A stretch of DNA of 64,000 nt from Nonomuraea purpurea (GTDB lineage: Bacteria; Actinomycetota; Actinomycetes; Streptosporangiales; Streptosporangiaceae): contig NZ_JBHSBI010000023.1 of assembly GCF_042650645.1 (NCBI RefSeq), positions 62,001-126,000 on the forward strand, in the 5' to 3' direction. This document shows positions 55,087 through 63,841 of the stretch, one piece after another; position 1 is the stretch's first letter, and every line of letters begins with the position of its first letter. The notes below the pieces were generated by a model. That model ran no database searches. It worked only from the letters and a program-made list of their open reading frames with translations, and was not told the DNA's origin. Made by a program: the position numbers and the translations under genes.

Positions 55087-56529
55087 ATGTTGTGGGCAGG
55101 CAGGTCCGCCATCGAGATCGCGACGGCCGTCCGGCACGGTGAGGTCACCGCGACGACAGTCGTCGAGGAGCACCTTCACGTCATCTCGGAGCGGGATTCC
55201 CGGGTAGGGGCGTTCCGGCTGGTCAGAGAGCAGGCCGTGGACGAGGCGCGGGCCGTTCAGAAGCGGCGGGACCTGGCGGAGCTGCCGCTGGCGGGGGTGC
55301 CCGTCGCGGTGAAGGACAACCTGGAGGTCGCGGGCGAGTCCATGCGCGGCGGGTCGGCGGCCACCGACGACGCCCCCGCGCCCGGGGACCACGAGACGGT
55401 CGCGCGGCTGCGGGCGGCGGGCGCGGTGGTGATCGGCCTGACGAACCTGCCCGAGCTGGGCCTGGTCGCGCTCGGCGACAGCGCGTACGGCATCGTCCGC
55501 AACCCGTGGGACCTCGCGCGCACGCCCGGCGGCTCGTCCTCGGGCAGCGCGGCGGCCGTGGCGGCGGGCATGGTCCCGCTCGCGCTCGGCAACGACGGCA
55601 TGGGCTCGCTGCGCATCCCGGCGGCGTGCTGCGGGGTGCTGGCCATCAAGCCGGGCACCGGTCTGGTGCCCACGCCGGCGGACGACTGGGACCGGCTCAC
55701 CGAGAACGGCCCGCTGGCCAGAACCGCCGCCGACCTGTCGCTGGCGCTGTCGGTGCTGGCCGCCGACCCGGCGCTGGCGCAGTCCTGGCGCGGCGGCAGG
55801 CGGGTCGAGCCCCAGCCGGCGATGTTGCGCTCGGTGTGGGCGGACGACGACGAGGTGTGGGAGCCGCAGCCGCTCCCGGACAACCCCGAGCCGTTCGACC
55901 TGCGGGTGGCCTACGCGCCCCAGCCGCTGCCTCCCGGGCTGCCCGTGAACAGGGAGTTCCAGGCCGCGGTGCGGGCGGCGGCGGAGACCCTGCGCGTGGG
56001 CGGGCACACGGTGGTCGAGCACGGCGGCAGGCTGCCCGCCTGGCTCGGCCCCGCCACGATCGCCACGTGGCTGACCAGGGCGGCGGCGTCGGCGTCCGGC
56101 CTGGACCGGCGGCGGCTGGAGCGCCGCACCGGGGGGCTGGCCCGCGCGGGCGGGGTGCTGGCCGCGCTGAAGCTCGACGGCGTCCGGGGCCGTGAGCGCT
56201 GGCGCGCGTACGGGGCCGACCAGTGGTTCGGCGACGCCGACGTGCTGATCATGCCCGCCCTGGCCGCGATCCCGCCGAGGGCCGAGCGCTGGGGCGAGCG
56301 CGGGTTCCTGCGCAACGCCCTGACCAACATCAGGTACGCCCCCACCACCGGCGCGTGGAACATGTGCGGCTGGCCCGCGATCAGCGTGCCCCTGGCCACG
56401 CACTCCAGCGGCCTGCCCATCGGCGTCCAGCTCGTCGCCCCGCCCGGCGGCGAACCCCACCTGCTCGGTCTGGCCGCCCAGCTCCAGTCGGCGCACCCGC
56501 CGCTACGCCCGCCGGGCTTCGCGTTTTGA
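55087..56529 (+). CDS. Amidase-signature family hydrolase
   Basis: 480 residues. The Ser-cisSer-Lys triad is visible: lysine in VAVKDN (about residue 76), cis-serine in GGSSSGSAAAVAAG, and nucleophile in DGMGSLRIPAACCG. It resembles amide hydrolases of the GatA-like/peptide amidase group but lacks a GatC/GatB context, so it is probably a small-molecule amidase. The active-site GGSIR consensus reads GSLR. Starts 43 nt after hrpB. Confidence 0.88.
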   Translation: MLWAGRSAIEIATAVRHGEVTATTVVEEHLHVISERDSRVGAFRLVREQAVDEARAVQKRRDLAELPLAGVPVAVKDNLEVAGESMRGGSAATDDAPAPGDHETVARLRAAGAVVIGLTNLPELGLVALGDSAYGIVRNPWDLARTPGGSSSGSAAAVAAGMVPLALGNDGMGSLRIPAACCGVLAIKPGTGLVPTPADDWDRLTENGPLARTAADLSLALSVLAADPALAQSWRGGRRVEPQPAMLRSVWADDDEVWEPQPLPDNPEPFDLRVAYAPQPLPPGLPVNREFQAAVRAAAETLRVGGHTVVEHGGRLPAWLGPATIATWLTRAAASASGLDRRRLERRTGGLARAGGVLAALKLDGVRGRERWRAYGADQWFGDADVLIMPALAAIPPRAERWGERGFLRNALTNIRYAPTTGAWNMCGWPAISVPLATHSSGLPIGVQLVAPPGGEPHLLGLAAQLQSAHPPLRPPGFAF

Positions 56530-56632
56530 GGCCCGGAACCTGGGCTCCGACGTGCGTGATCGTGCCCTCGTGGTCTATTGACACGGCCTTCCGCGCTGCC
56601 CCACTGTGAACGCAGATGACGGGAGAGCAGCC

Positions 56633-56959
56633 ATGCCGCGTGAAGTTCCTGGCACCTCGAACATGCCGCCTCCTCCGCGCCGGATTCAGCCGGGTGACAA
56701 CGTCGCGGACACCCGCTCGGCCGGTGACGACGACAGGGCCGACGCCTTCCGCCGGGCCCTGGGGTCCGACCGCACCCGCGAGGTCATCCGCGCGCTGGTC
56801 GAGGCCGACGGGCAGTTGCCCATCGCCGAGCTGCAGGTTCAGGCCGGGCTGTCGTTCCTGGAGTTCACGTCGGTGCTGGCCGAGCTGACAGAAGAGGGGT
56901 TGCTGACGGTGGACGGTCCTCCCGGGCACGAGACCGTGTCCCTGTTCGACAAGGGCTGA
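56633..56959 (+). CDS. Small winged-helix protein, first of a pair
   Basis: 108 residues from ATG 56633, with GGGAG upstream (GTG 56606 is an alternative). The first 40 residues are polar and proline-rich. The C-terminal 65 residues (REVIRALVEADGQLPIAELQ, then SFLEFTSVLAELTEEGLLTV) form a winged-helix-like module that resembles the end of the next protein. The gap to the next gene is 6 nt. Confidence 0.6.
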   Translation: MPREVPGTSNMPPPPRRIQPGDNVADTRSAGDDDRADAFRRALGSDRTREVIRALVEADGQLPIAELQVQAGLSFLEFTSVLAELTEEGLLTVDGPPGHETVSLFDKG

Positions 56960-56965
56960 GCCTCG

Positions 56966-57802
56966 GTGGTCTCGTTCGTGGCGGCGGGACTCATCGGGGC
57001 GCTGGTCGCGCTGGCCGAGCTGGTGTCCCGTTACCGGGACGATCCGTGGCACGCGATCGTCTCACTTGCGGCCGGGCTCTATGTGGTGGTCAACCTGGCG
57101 GGTTCCGTCAGCGGCCTGTGGATCATCAAGCAGTTCGGCTGGACGTTCGGCGCCGCGCAGGCTGGTCTGGACCTGACGCAGATCCTCGTCGCGGGCTTCG
57201 GTTCGAGTGCGCTGTTCCGCAGTTCGCTGTTCAACGTCACGGTGGGCAACCAGGTCGTCGGGGTCGGGCCGAGCGCCGTACTGACGGTCCTGCTGTCGGC
57301 CGCCGACCGGGCGGTGGACCGCGGCCAGGCGAAGATCCGCTCGGAGCAGGCCCGCAGGATCATGGAGAACTATCCGTTCGAACGGGGCGCGGACGCTCTG
57401 TTCCAGTACAGCATCGCGACGCTGCAGAATTTCTCGCCCACCGAGACCAAGGCGATCGAGGACAGGATCTCCTCCCTTCGATCGGGCCGCGAGTCCACGC
57501 TGCCGGACCAGGTGAAGTCGTACCTGCTGGGTCTGGCGCTGCAGACGCTGGTCGGCGCGAAGACGCTGCGCGAGCTGGTCGATTCGCTGCGGCCGGTCAT
57601 CGAGCAGGCCCCTCCCGCCGAACAGGTGCTGCTGGACATCCTGCGGACGGACCGCAGGTCCGAGTTGCGCTCTCTGCAGGCGCGTTCAGGGCTGCCGCTC
57701 TACGAGTTCTCCCGCGTGCTGGAAGCGCTCGCCTCGGCGGGCCGGGTGTCTCTCGGTGGAGATCCGGGCAAGGAGACGGTGTTTCTGAACGCCGCGGCCT
57801 GA
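56966..57802 (+). CDS. Membrane protein with C-terminal winged-helix module, second of a pair
   Basis: 278 residues from GTG 56966. Two or three hydrophobic helices (about 4-24, 31-50 and 66-110), then a cytoplasmic helical region, and a C-terminal module (AEQVLLDILRTDRRSELRSL, then LYEFSRVLEALASAGRVSLG) that aligns with the small upstream protein, both ending in P-G-x-ET-V-x-L. The function is unknown. A signalling pair in which the soluble and membrane proteins share one domain is the simplest reading. Confidence 0.6.
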   Translation: MVSFVAAGLIGALVALAELVSRYRDDPWHAIVSLAAGLYVVVNLAGSVSGLWIIKQFGWTFGAAQAGLDLTQILVAGFGSSALFRSSLFNVTVGNQVVGVGPSAVLTVLLSAADRAVDRGQAKIRSEQARRIMENYPFERGADALFQYSIATLQNFSPTETKAIEDRISSLRSGRESTLPDQVKSYLLGLALQTLVGAKTLRELVDSLRPVIEQAPPAEQVLLDILRTDRRSELRSLQARSGLPLYEFSRVLEALASAGRVSLGGDPGKETVFLNAAA

Positions 57803-57880
57803 CGCGGCGAGCCTGCACCTGACAGAGGTACCTTCAGCGGGGCGCTGGCAGCCCGGAGAGCGCGGGCGCAGCCTGGCCGC

Positions 57881-59233
57881 ATGACGAAGGACAGTTTCCA
57901 CGCCCGCGACTGGGCGGTGCTCGTCACGCTGTGCGGCGCGACCTTCATGACGGGCCTCGACTATTCGATCATCACGGTCGCCCTGCCCGAGATCGGCCGC
58001 GATCTGGGCTTCGCCACGCGGGGTGATCTGCAGTGGGTGGTGACGGCCTGCCTGTTGCCGACGGCCGCGTTGATGCCGCTGTTCGGGCGGGCCTCTGACG
58101 TAGTGGGACGGCGGCGGTTGTTCGCGTTCGGCGTGACGGCCTTCGCTGCGTTCTCGTTGCTGGCGGCCCTGGCTCCGGCGCCGGGGGTGCTGGTCGGCGC
58201 GCGGGCGGGGCAGGGCGTGGCGGCGGCCATGATCGGCCCGACCGCGCTGGCGCTGATGACCACGGCCTTCCCCGAGGGGCCGAGGCGCACCCGCGCCATG
58301 GGCGTCAACGGCGCGCTGTTGTCGCTCGGCTTCGTGATCGGCACCATCGGCGGCGGGGTGGTCACAAGCGGGCTGGACTGGCGCTGGACCATGTTCATCC
58401 TGGTCGGCATCGGCGTGCTCGTGCTGGTGGGCGCGCTGGCCGTGGTGCCGCGCGCCGGGGGCGGGCTCGCGGCCCGGCTGGACGTGCCCGGCGCGGTGCT
58501 GGCGAGCGCCGGGCTGTTCGCCCTGGTGTATGGCATCTCTACACTCGGCTGGTGGAGCGTGGCGGCGGCGGTGCTGCTGCTCGGGGCGTTCCTGGCGGTG
58601 GAGTCCCGGCACGCGGCCCCGCTGGTGCCACCTCGGTTGCTGCGCCGCCCGACCGTGGCGTGGGGGATGCTGGTCGCGCTGGTCACGTTCGCGATGTGCG
58701 GCGGGGCGACGGTGCTGCTGAGCGTCTACATGCAGGAGGTGCTGGGCTGGTCGGCGCTGGCGACCGGGCTGGCCTTCCTCGGCGAGGGCGTGGCTGCCCT
58801 GGTGGCGGGCGGCCTGGCGGCGCGGCTCATCGACGCCAGGGGCGCGGCCTCGACGGCCGCGGCGGGCCTGACCGTGCAGGCGCTGGGGACGGCGGCGATG
58901 GCGTTCCTGTCCTCGGGCGGCGGGCTGGGCGTGCTGCTGGCGACGTCGGCGGCGATGGGGTTCGGCCATGTGCTGACCGTGGTGGCGGCCATCACGACGA
59001 TCACGTCCGGGCTCGACCCGGCCGACCAGGGGGTGGCGGGCAGTCTGGCGCAGATGCCCACCTTTATCGGGGCGGTCGGGCTGGCCGGCCTGACCGCGAT
59101 CGTGGCCGCGCACGCCGATCTGCTGACGGGACTGCGTACGGCCTTCGTCGTGGCCGGCGCGGTCGCCCTGCTCGGCGCGGCCTGCGCCGCCCGGCTGCCG
59201 GGCCGGGTCGCTACCCCTGCGGCAGCCGTCTGA
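57881..59233 (+). CDS. MFS transporter, DHA2 (14-helix) type
   Basis: 450 residues. FMTGLDYSIITVALPEIGRDL is the DHA2 helix-1 motif, followed by LMPLFGRASDVVGRRRLFAFG (motif A) and GPTALALMTTAFPEG (motif C region). Fewer residues than typical 14-helix members, but the pattern is that of EmrB/QacA drug efflux pumps. Its 3' end overlaps the convergent XRE gene by 23 bp, which may regulate it. Confidence 0.9.
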   Translation: MTKDSFHARDWAVLVTLCGATFMTGLDYSIITVALPEIGRDLGFATRGDLQWVVTACLLPTAALMPLFGRASDVVGRRRLFAFGVTAFAAFSLLAALAPAPGVLVGARAGQGVAAAMIGPTALALMTTAFPEGPRRTRAMGVNGALLSLGFVIGTIGGGVVTSGLDWRWTMFILVGIGVLVLVGALAVVPRAGGGLAARLDVPGAVLASAGLFALVYGISTLGWWSVAAAVLLLGAFLAVESRHAAPLVPPRLLRRPTVAWGMLVALVTFAMCGGATVLLSVYMQEVLGWSALATGLAFLGEGVAALVAGGLAARLIDARGAASTAAAGLTVQALGTAAMAFLSSGGGLGVLLATSAAMGFGHVLTVVAAITTITSGLDPADQGVAGSLAQMPTFIGAVGLAGLTAIVAAHADLLTGLRTAFVVAGAVALLGAACAARLPGRVATPAAAV

Positions 59234-60023
59234 GCAGCTCCTCCGAGCCGGGCTCAGGCTGGAAGACCACCACGCCCTGCCCTTCGTCGTCGGGCGTGCG
59301 CAGCAGTTCGGCGGTGAGCGTGACGACGCCCAGTTCGGGATGGCGGTAGCCGCGCGAGATGGAGGCGCAGTTGCTCACCGGGTGCTCCGGCCACATGGCC
59401 GCGAACGCGGCGCTGCCCGCCGTCAGCTCGGCGACCAGGTCGCGCAGCCCCTGGTCGCCGGGGAACCTGCCGAGCGACCCCTGCAGGTAGGCGATGTCGT
59501 CGCGGGCCTTGCGCTCCCAGTCGACGTAGCGCTCGCAGGCGCGGTCGTCGAGGAAGTCCATGCGGGCGAAGTTCGGGCGGGGTTCGCGGCCGGGCGCGTC
59601 GAAGTCCAGGTGCGGGGCGAACAGGGCGTGCGCCTGCCGGTTCCAGGCCAGCACGTCGGCCCGGCGGCCCACCGCCCAGGCGGGTACGTCGGTGAACGAC
59701 TCGACCATGCGCCTGATGCCCGGCCTGAGCACCTCGGGAGGGGCGGCCGTGCGAGAGCGGGCGGCCCTGGCCAGGCGGTGTAGGTGGGCGCGCTCGTCGT
59801 CGTCCAGCCGCAGCACCCTGGCCAGGGCGTCGAGCACCTCGGCGGAGACGTTGACGTCCTGGCCCTGCTCCAGCCGGGTGTAGTAGCCGACGCTGACGCC
59901 GGCCAGCGGCGCCAGCTCCTCCCTGCGCAGCCCGGCCACGCGGCGGTGCCGCACGCCGGGGCGCAGCCCCACGTCCTGCGGACGGAGCTGCGCCCTGCGC
60001 GACTTCAGGAACTCACCGAGCAC
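59211..60023 (-). CDS. XRE regulator with MmyB-like ligand domain
   Basis: 270 residues. The helix-turn-helix at about residues 8-75 (VAGLRREELAPLAGVSVGYYTRLEQG) is the extended actinobacterial XRE form, and the C-terminal MmyB-type domain (WAVGRRADVLAWNRQAHALF) binds a hydrophobic ligand. Such regulators often control a nearby dehydrogenase or transporter; the convergent MFS pump is a candidate. Confidence 0.9.
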   Translation of the reverse strand: MLGEFLKSRRAQLRPQDVGLRPGVRHRRVAGLRREELAPLAGVSVGYYTRLEQGQDVNVSAEVLDALARVLRLDDDERAHLHRLARAARSRTAAPPEVLRPGIRRMVESFTDVPAWAVGRRADVLAWNRQAHALFAPHLDFDAPGREPRPNFARMDFLDDRACERYVDWERKARDDIAYLQGSLGRFPGDQGLRDLVAELTAGSAAFAAMWPEHPVSNCASISRGYRHPELGVVTLTAELLRTPDDEGQGVVVFQPEPGSEELLRRLPQG

Positions 60024-60026
60024 CGG

Positions 60027-60875
60027 CTACACCCCGAGCGGGTGCCAGACGGTCTTGGTTTCCAGGAAGCGGGTCATCCGGGTGATGCCGGGGTCGGCGG
60101 TGAAGTCCTCCAGACGTCCGGGGCGCAGCACCCGCTTGAGGTTCTCCGCGGCCTCCTGCTCGCACCGCAGCGCCAGGTCGTCGTCCTCGACCCCGGTCAG
60201 GTCGAGGGCGTTGACGTCCATGTGCGCCGCCAGCCACGGGGCCAGCTCGGCCTGGTGCCCGGTCAGGACGTTGACCACGCCGCCCGGCAGGTCGGAGGTG
60301 GCCAGCACCTCCGACAGGGTGATCGCGGCAAGCGGCGCGCGTTCCGAGGCGACCACCACGCACGTGTTGCCGGTGACGATCGCCGGCGCGACCACGGAGA
60401 CGAGCCCGAGCAGCGGGTCGGCGGGCGCGACGATCGCGACCACCCCGGTCGGCTCGGGCGTGGACAGGTTGAAGTACGGCCCCGCGACCGGGTTGGCGGC
60501 CCCGTGCACGGAGGTGATCTTGTCGGACCACCCCGCGTACCAGACGAGCCGGTCCACGGTCGCGTCCACGACCTCGAGCGCCGCCTTCTTGCCGCCACCC
60601 AGCTCTTCGGCGAACTGGGCGCGGCGGCCTTCGAGCATCTCGGCGACGCGGTAGAGGATCTGGCCCCGGTTGTAGGCGGTGGCGCCGGACCAGCCGGGGA
60701 ACGCCTTGCGCGCGGCCACCACGGCGTCGCGGGCGTCCTTGCGCGAGGCCCTGGACGCGTTGGCGAGGAAGTCGCCCTTGGCCGAGGTCACGGGGTAGGA
60801 CCTCCCACTCTCCGAGCGCGGGAACGCCCCTCCGATATACAGCTTGTAGGTCTTTCTGACGGACAACCTACTCAT
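60027..60875 (-). CDS. Short aldehyde dehydrogenase-like protein without the catalytic half
   Basis: 282 residues, whereas ALDH enzymes have about 480. The N-terminal cofactor-binding half is present (YKLYIGGAFPRSESGRSYPV, then GVVAIVAPADPLLGLV), but the segment with the catalytic cysteine (usual CxxxR) is missing and the protein ends in TKTVWHPLGV. The expected catalytic glutamate motif ELGGK also is not seen in that form. It may act as a partner of the full ALDH upstream. Not obviously a frameshift relic, since it has a normal ALDH C-terminal tail. Confidence 0.8.
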   Translation of the reverse strand: MSRLSVRKTYKLYIGGAFPRSESGRSYPVTSAKGDFLANASRASRKDARDAVVAARKAFPGWSGATAYNRGQILYRVAEMLEGRRAQFAEELGGGKKAALEVVDATVDRLVWYAGWSDKITSVHGAANPVAGPYFNLSTPEPTGVVAIVAPADPLLGLVSVVAPAIVTGNTCVVVASERAPLAAITLSEVLATSDLPGGVVNVLTGHQAELAPWLAAHMDVNALDLTGVEDDDLALRCEQEAAENLKRVLRPGRLEDFTADPGITRMTRFLETKTVWHPLGV

Positions 60876-61062
60876 CGCCCCGCCCTCTCCACGTGGACTC
60901 CTGCGACATCTGGACCGGCACGAAGACCTGCCCGCACCGGCTCACGCCGCAGCGGTGGGCGTACCAGCCGGTGCGTACGGGACGCCCGGCCCTGGCGAAG
61001 GCGTGGCCGCGGGTGACCTGCGCCCGGCGTTGACGGCGGCCTGGACGGCGGTGCTCACACAT
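60868..61062 (-). CDS. Possible small cysteine/histidine protein between two ALDH genes
   Basis: 64 codons from ATG 61062, which overlaps the end of the full ALDH gene; its stop overlaps the start of the short ALDH gene. The frame is open throughout and contains CEH, YAHRC and VSRCG, giving a pattern that might bind zinc. It lies exactly between two coupled genes, which favours a real product, but the basic composition and lack of a known family keep confidence low. Confidence 0.35.
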   Translation of the reverse strand: MCEHRRPGRRQRRAQVTRGHAFARAGRPVRTGWYAHRCGVSRCGQVFVPVQMSQESTWRGRGDE

Positions 61063-62482
61063 CGAGGTAAGCCTCCAGCCCGTGCAGTCCGCCCTCACGG
61101 CCGTAACCCGACTCCTTGTATCCCCCGAACGGGGAAGCGGGATCGAATTTGTTGAACGTGTTGGCCCAGACGACCCCGGCCCTGAGCCTGTCGGCCATCC
61201 AGAGGATGCGCGACCCCTTCTCGGTCCAGATGCCGGCCGACAGCCCGTACGGCGTGTTGTTGGCCTTCTCCACCGCCTCCGCGGGCGTACGGAAGGTCAA
61301 CACCGACAGCACCGGGCCGAAGATCTCGTCCCTGGCGATCGTGTGGGACTGCGCCACCCCGGTGAACACCGTCGGCGGGAACCAGAACCCCCGCTCCGGC
61401 AGCTCGCACGCGGGCGACCACCGCTCGGCCCCTTCGCTCTCCCCGATCTCACTCAGAGAACGGATCTTGGCGAGTTGCTCGGCCGAGTTGATCGCCCCGA
61501 TGTCGGTGTTCTTGTCCAGCGGGTCGCCCAGGCGCAGCGTGCCGAGACGCCGTTTGAGCGAGTCGAGCAGCTCGTCCTGGATGGATTCCTGGACCAGCAG
61601 CCGCGACCCTGCGCAGCACACGTGCCCCTGGTTGAAGAAGATCCCGTTGACGATCCCCTCGACCGCCTGATCGATCGCGGCGTCGTCGAAGACGATGTTG
61701 GCCGCCTTGCCGCCCAGCTCCAGGGTCAGCTTCTTGCCGGTGCCGGCCACCGCCCTGGCGATGCTCCGCCCCACTTCCGTGGAGCCGGTGAAGGCCACCT
61801 TGGCCACGTCAGGATGGGAGACCACCGCCGCGCCGGTCTCTCCGGCGCCGGTCACGATGTTCACCACTCCCGAGGGCAGCTCCGCCTGCCGGCAGATGTC
61901 GGCGAACAGCAGCGCGGTCAGCGGCGTCGTCTCGGCGGGCTTCAGCACGACGGTGTTCCCGCACGCCAGCGCGGGCGCGATCTTCCAGGCCAGCATCAGC
62001 AGCGGGAAGTTCCACGGGATCACCTGCCCGGCCACGCCCAGCGCTTTGCTGCCGAACCCGGCGTAGGCCAGCTTGTCGGCCCATCCGGCGTAGTAGAAGA
62101 AGTGGGCCGCCACCAGCGGGACGTCCACATCCCGCGACTCGCGGATCGGCTTGCCGTTGTCGAGCGACTCCAGCACCGCCAGCTCCCGCGCCCGCTCCTG
62201 GATGATGCGCGCGATCCTGAACAGGTATTTGGCCCGCTCCGCGCCGGGCAGCGCGCTCCAGCCGTCGAACGCCTTGCGCGCCGCCCGCACCGCACGGTCG
62301 ACGTCGTCGGCGGTGGCGGTGGCCACCTCGGCCAGCACCTCCTCCGTCGCCGGGTTCACGGTCTTGAACGGGGTGCCGCCGCCGTCGGCGAACTCCCCGT
62401 CGATGAACAGCCCGTACGACCCCTTCACCTCGACGACGTCGCGGGACTCGGGCGCGGGCGCGTACTCGAAGATCGCCATCAT
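61055..62482 (-). CDS. Aldehyde dehydrogenase
   Basis: 475 residues from ATG 62482. NAD-binding and catalytic motifs are all present: IPWNFPLLMLAWKIAPAL, TGSTEVGRSI, LELGGKAANIVF (general-base Glu) and FFNQGHVCCAGSRL (nucleophile in GHVCC). The start shares a base with the deoC stop (TGATG). Together with deoC this suggests oxidation of the acetaldehyde released from deoxyribose 5-phosphate to acetate. Confidence 0.92.
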   Translation of the reverse strand: MMAIFEYAPAPESRDVVEVKGSYGLFIDGEFADGGGTPFKTVNPATEEVLAEVATATADDVDRAVRAARKAFDGWSALPGAERAKYLFRIARIIQERARELAVLESLDNGKPIRESRDVDVPLVAAHFFYYAGWADKLAYAGFGSKALGVAGQVIPWNFPLLMLAWKIAPALACGNTVVLKPAETTPLTALLFADICRQAELPSGVVNIVTGAGETGAAVVSHPDVAKVAFTGSTEVGRSIARAVAGTGKKLTLELGGKAANIVFDDAAIDQAVEGIVNGIFFNQGHVCCAGSRLLVQESIQDELLDSLKRRLGTLRLGDPLDKNTDIGAINSAEQLAKIRSLSEIGESEGAERWSPACELPERGFWFPPTVFTGVAQSHTIARDEIFGPVLSVLTFRTPAEAVEKANNTPYGLSAGIWTEKGSRILWMADRLRAGVVWANTFNKFDPASPFGGYKESGYGREGGLHGLEAYLDV

Positions 62483-63420
62483 CAGTCCAGGGTGAAGTAG
62501 TCGGGACCGGCATAGCGGCCGGTGGCCAGCTTCTGCCGCTGCATCAGCAGGTCGTTCAGCAGCGAGGACGCTCCCAGCCTGAACCATTCCGGGCTCAGCC
62601 AGTCGTCGCCGGCGGTCTCGTTGACCAGCACCAGGTTCTTGATCGCGTCCTTGGTGGTGCGGATCCCGCCGGCCGGCTTGACGCCCACCTGCCGCCCCGT
62701 GGCGGCCCGGAAGTCGCGTACGGCCTCCAGCATGACCAGCGTCACCGGCGGTGTCGCCGCGGGCGCCACCTTCCCGGTGGAGGTCTTGATGAAGTCGGCG
62801 CCGGCCAGCATCGCCAGCCACGAGGCGCGGCGCACGTTGTCGTAGGTGACCAGCTCGCCCGTCTCCAAGATCACCTTTAGGTGGGCGGGCCCGCAGGCCG
62901 CCTTCACCGCGACGATCTCCTCCAGCACCTTGCCGTACGCGCCGGACAGGAACGCACCCCGATCGATCACCATGTCGATCTCGTCGGCCCCGGCGGCCAC
63001 CGCCAGCGCGGTGTCGCTCACCTTGACCTCCAGTGAGGTGCGGCCGCTGGGGAACGCGGTCGCCACCGAGGCCACCTTCACCCCCGACCCGGCCAGTGAC
63101 GCCACCGCCACCGGCACCAGGTCCGGATACACGCACACGGCCGCCACCTTCGGCGCGCCGCCGCCGGGGCGCACGGCCTTGGTGCACATCGCGCGCACCT
63201 TGCCGGCCGTGTCGGCCCCCTCCAACGTGGTCAGATCAACCATCGAAATGGCCAGGTCGATCGCCTGGGCCTTGGCCGTAGTCTTGATCGAACGGGTGCC
63301 GAGCAGCGCCGCCCGCTGGTCCGCGCCCACCCGGTCGATGCCGGGCAGGCCATGCAGAAACGCTCGCAACGCTGCCTCGGAGGAGGTCACGTCCGCGAGC
63401 GAAGTAGTCACAGTTGACAC
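62482..63420 (-). CDS. deoC: Deoxyribose-phosphate aldolase
   Basis: 312 residues from GTG 63420; other in-frame starts lie upstream to 63456. The DeoC barrel shows catalytic lysines in FIKTSTGK (Schiff-base Lys) and VGVKPAGGIRT, with the Asp region EIDMVIDRG. It splits 2-deoxyribose 5-phosphate into glyceraldehyde 3-phosphate and acetaldehyde. It is the first gene of an operon with two ALDH-type genes. Confidence 0.92.
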   Translation of the reverse strand: MSTVTTSLADVTSSEAALRAFLHGLPGIDRVGADQRAALLGTRSIKTTAKAQAIDLAISMVDLTTLEGADTAGKVRAMCTKAVRPGGGAPKVAAVCVYPDLVPVAVASLAGSGVKVASVATAFPSGRTSLEVKVSDTALAVAAGADEIDMVIDRGAFLSGAYGKVLEEIVAVKAACGPAHLKVILETGELVTYDNVRRASWLAMLAGADFIKTSTGKVAPAATPPVTLVMLEAVRDFRAATGRQVGVKPAGGIRTTKDAIKNLVLVNETAGDDWLSPEWFRLGASSLLNDLLMQRQKLATGRYAGPDYFTLD

Positions 63421-63549
63421 CCACACAGCATCGCCGACCAGGGTGCCTAGCTCCAAACCGGATCACCTTAGGGCGATCGGCGCCGGGGTCCCAGGCGGAG
63501 ATAAGGCATCCACCCGATGCGTCGGACCAGGCCTTAGCCCGAATCTTAG

Positions 63550-63575
63550 ATATGTCAGCAAGTAGCACGACATAT
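63550..63575. promoter_or_regulatory. Inverted repeat before the small basic protein
   Basis: ATATGTC at 63550-63556 and GACATAT at 63569-63575 form perfect 7-bp arms with a 12-nt spacer, ending 11 nt before the GTG start. It could be an operator or an mRNA hairpin near the ribosome-binding site. Confidence 0.45.
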
Positions 63576-63586
63576 CAGGAGAGATC

Positions 63587-63733
63587 GTGAATCCCGAGAT
63601 CGAATTCGAGCTCATGAAGAACCACGTGAACGAACTGCGCCAGGCCGCCGCCGAGCACCGGCGCGTACGCGAGGCCCAGCGTGACAACAAGTCCGAGCGC
63701 CGCTCGGTCTTCGGCAAGCGCCGTTCCTCATGA
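63587..63733 (+). CDS. Small basic protein, unknown
   Basis: 48 residues from GTG 63587 with AGGAGAG just upstream. The sequence is a single helix-rich stretch (MNPEIEFELMKNHVNELRQA) ending in a basic tail (VFGKRRSS). Similar short proteins occur in actinomycetes. The good ribosome-binding site and codon usage support it being real. Confidence 0.65.
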   Translation: MNPEIEFELMKNHVNELRQAAAEHRRVREAQRDNKSERRSVFGKRRSS

Positions 63734-63841
63734 TCGTCCGACGAGTGCCCGGCCGCATCTCTCGCGGCCGGGCCTCGATGCCTCCTTGAGGCACCCAAAA
63801 TCCGTCGAAAGCTACCCATAGGGCATGACATGCTGGATGAC

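Noticed and set aside
60876..61054. Treating the ALDH-ALDH gap as a single frameshifted ALDH gene
   Set aside because: The upstream ALDH is full length with its own C-terminus, so the short gene is a separate protein rather than its continuation.
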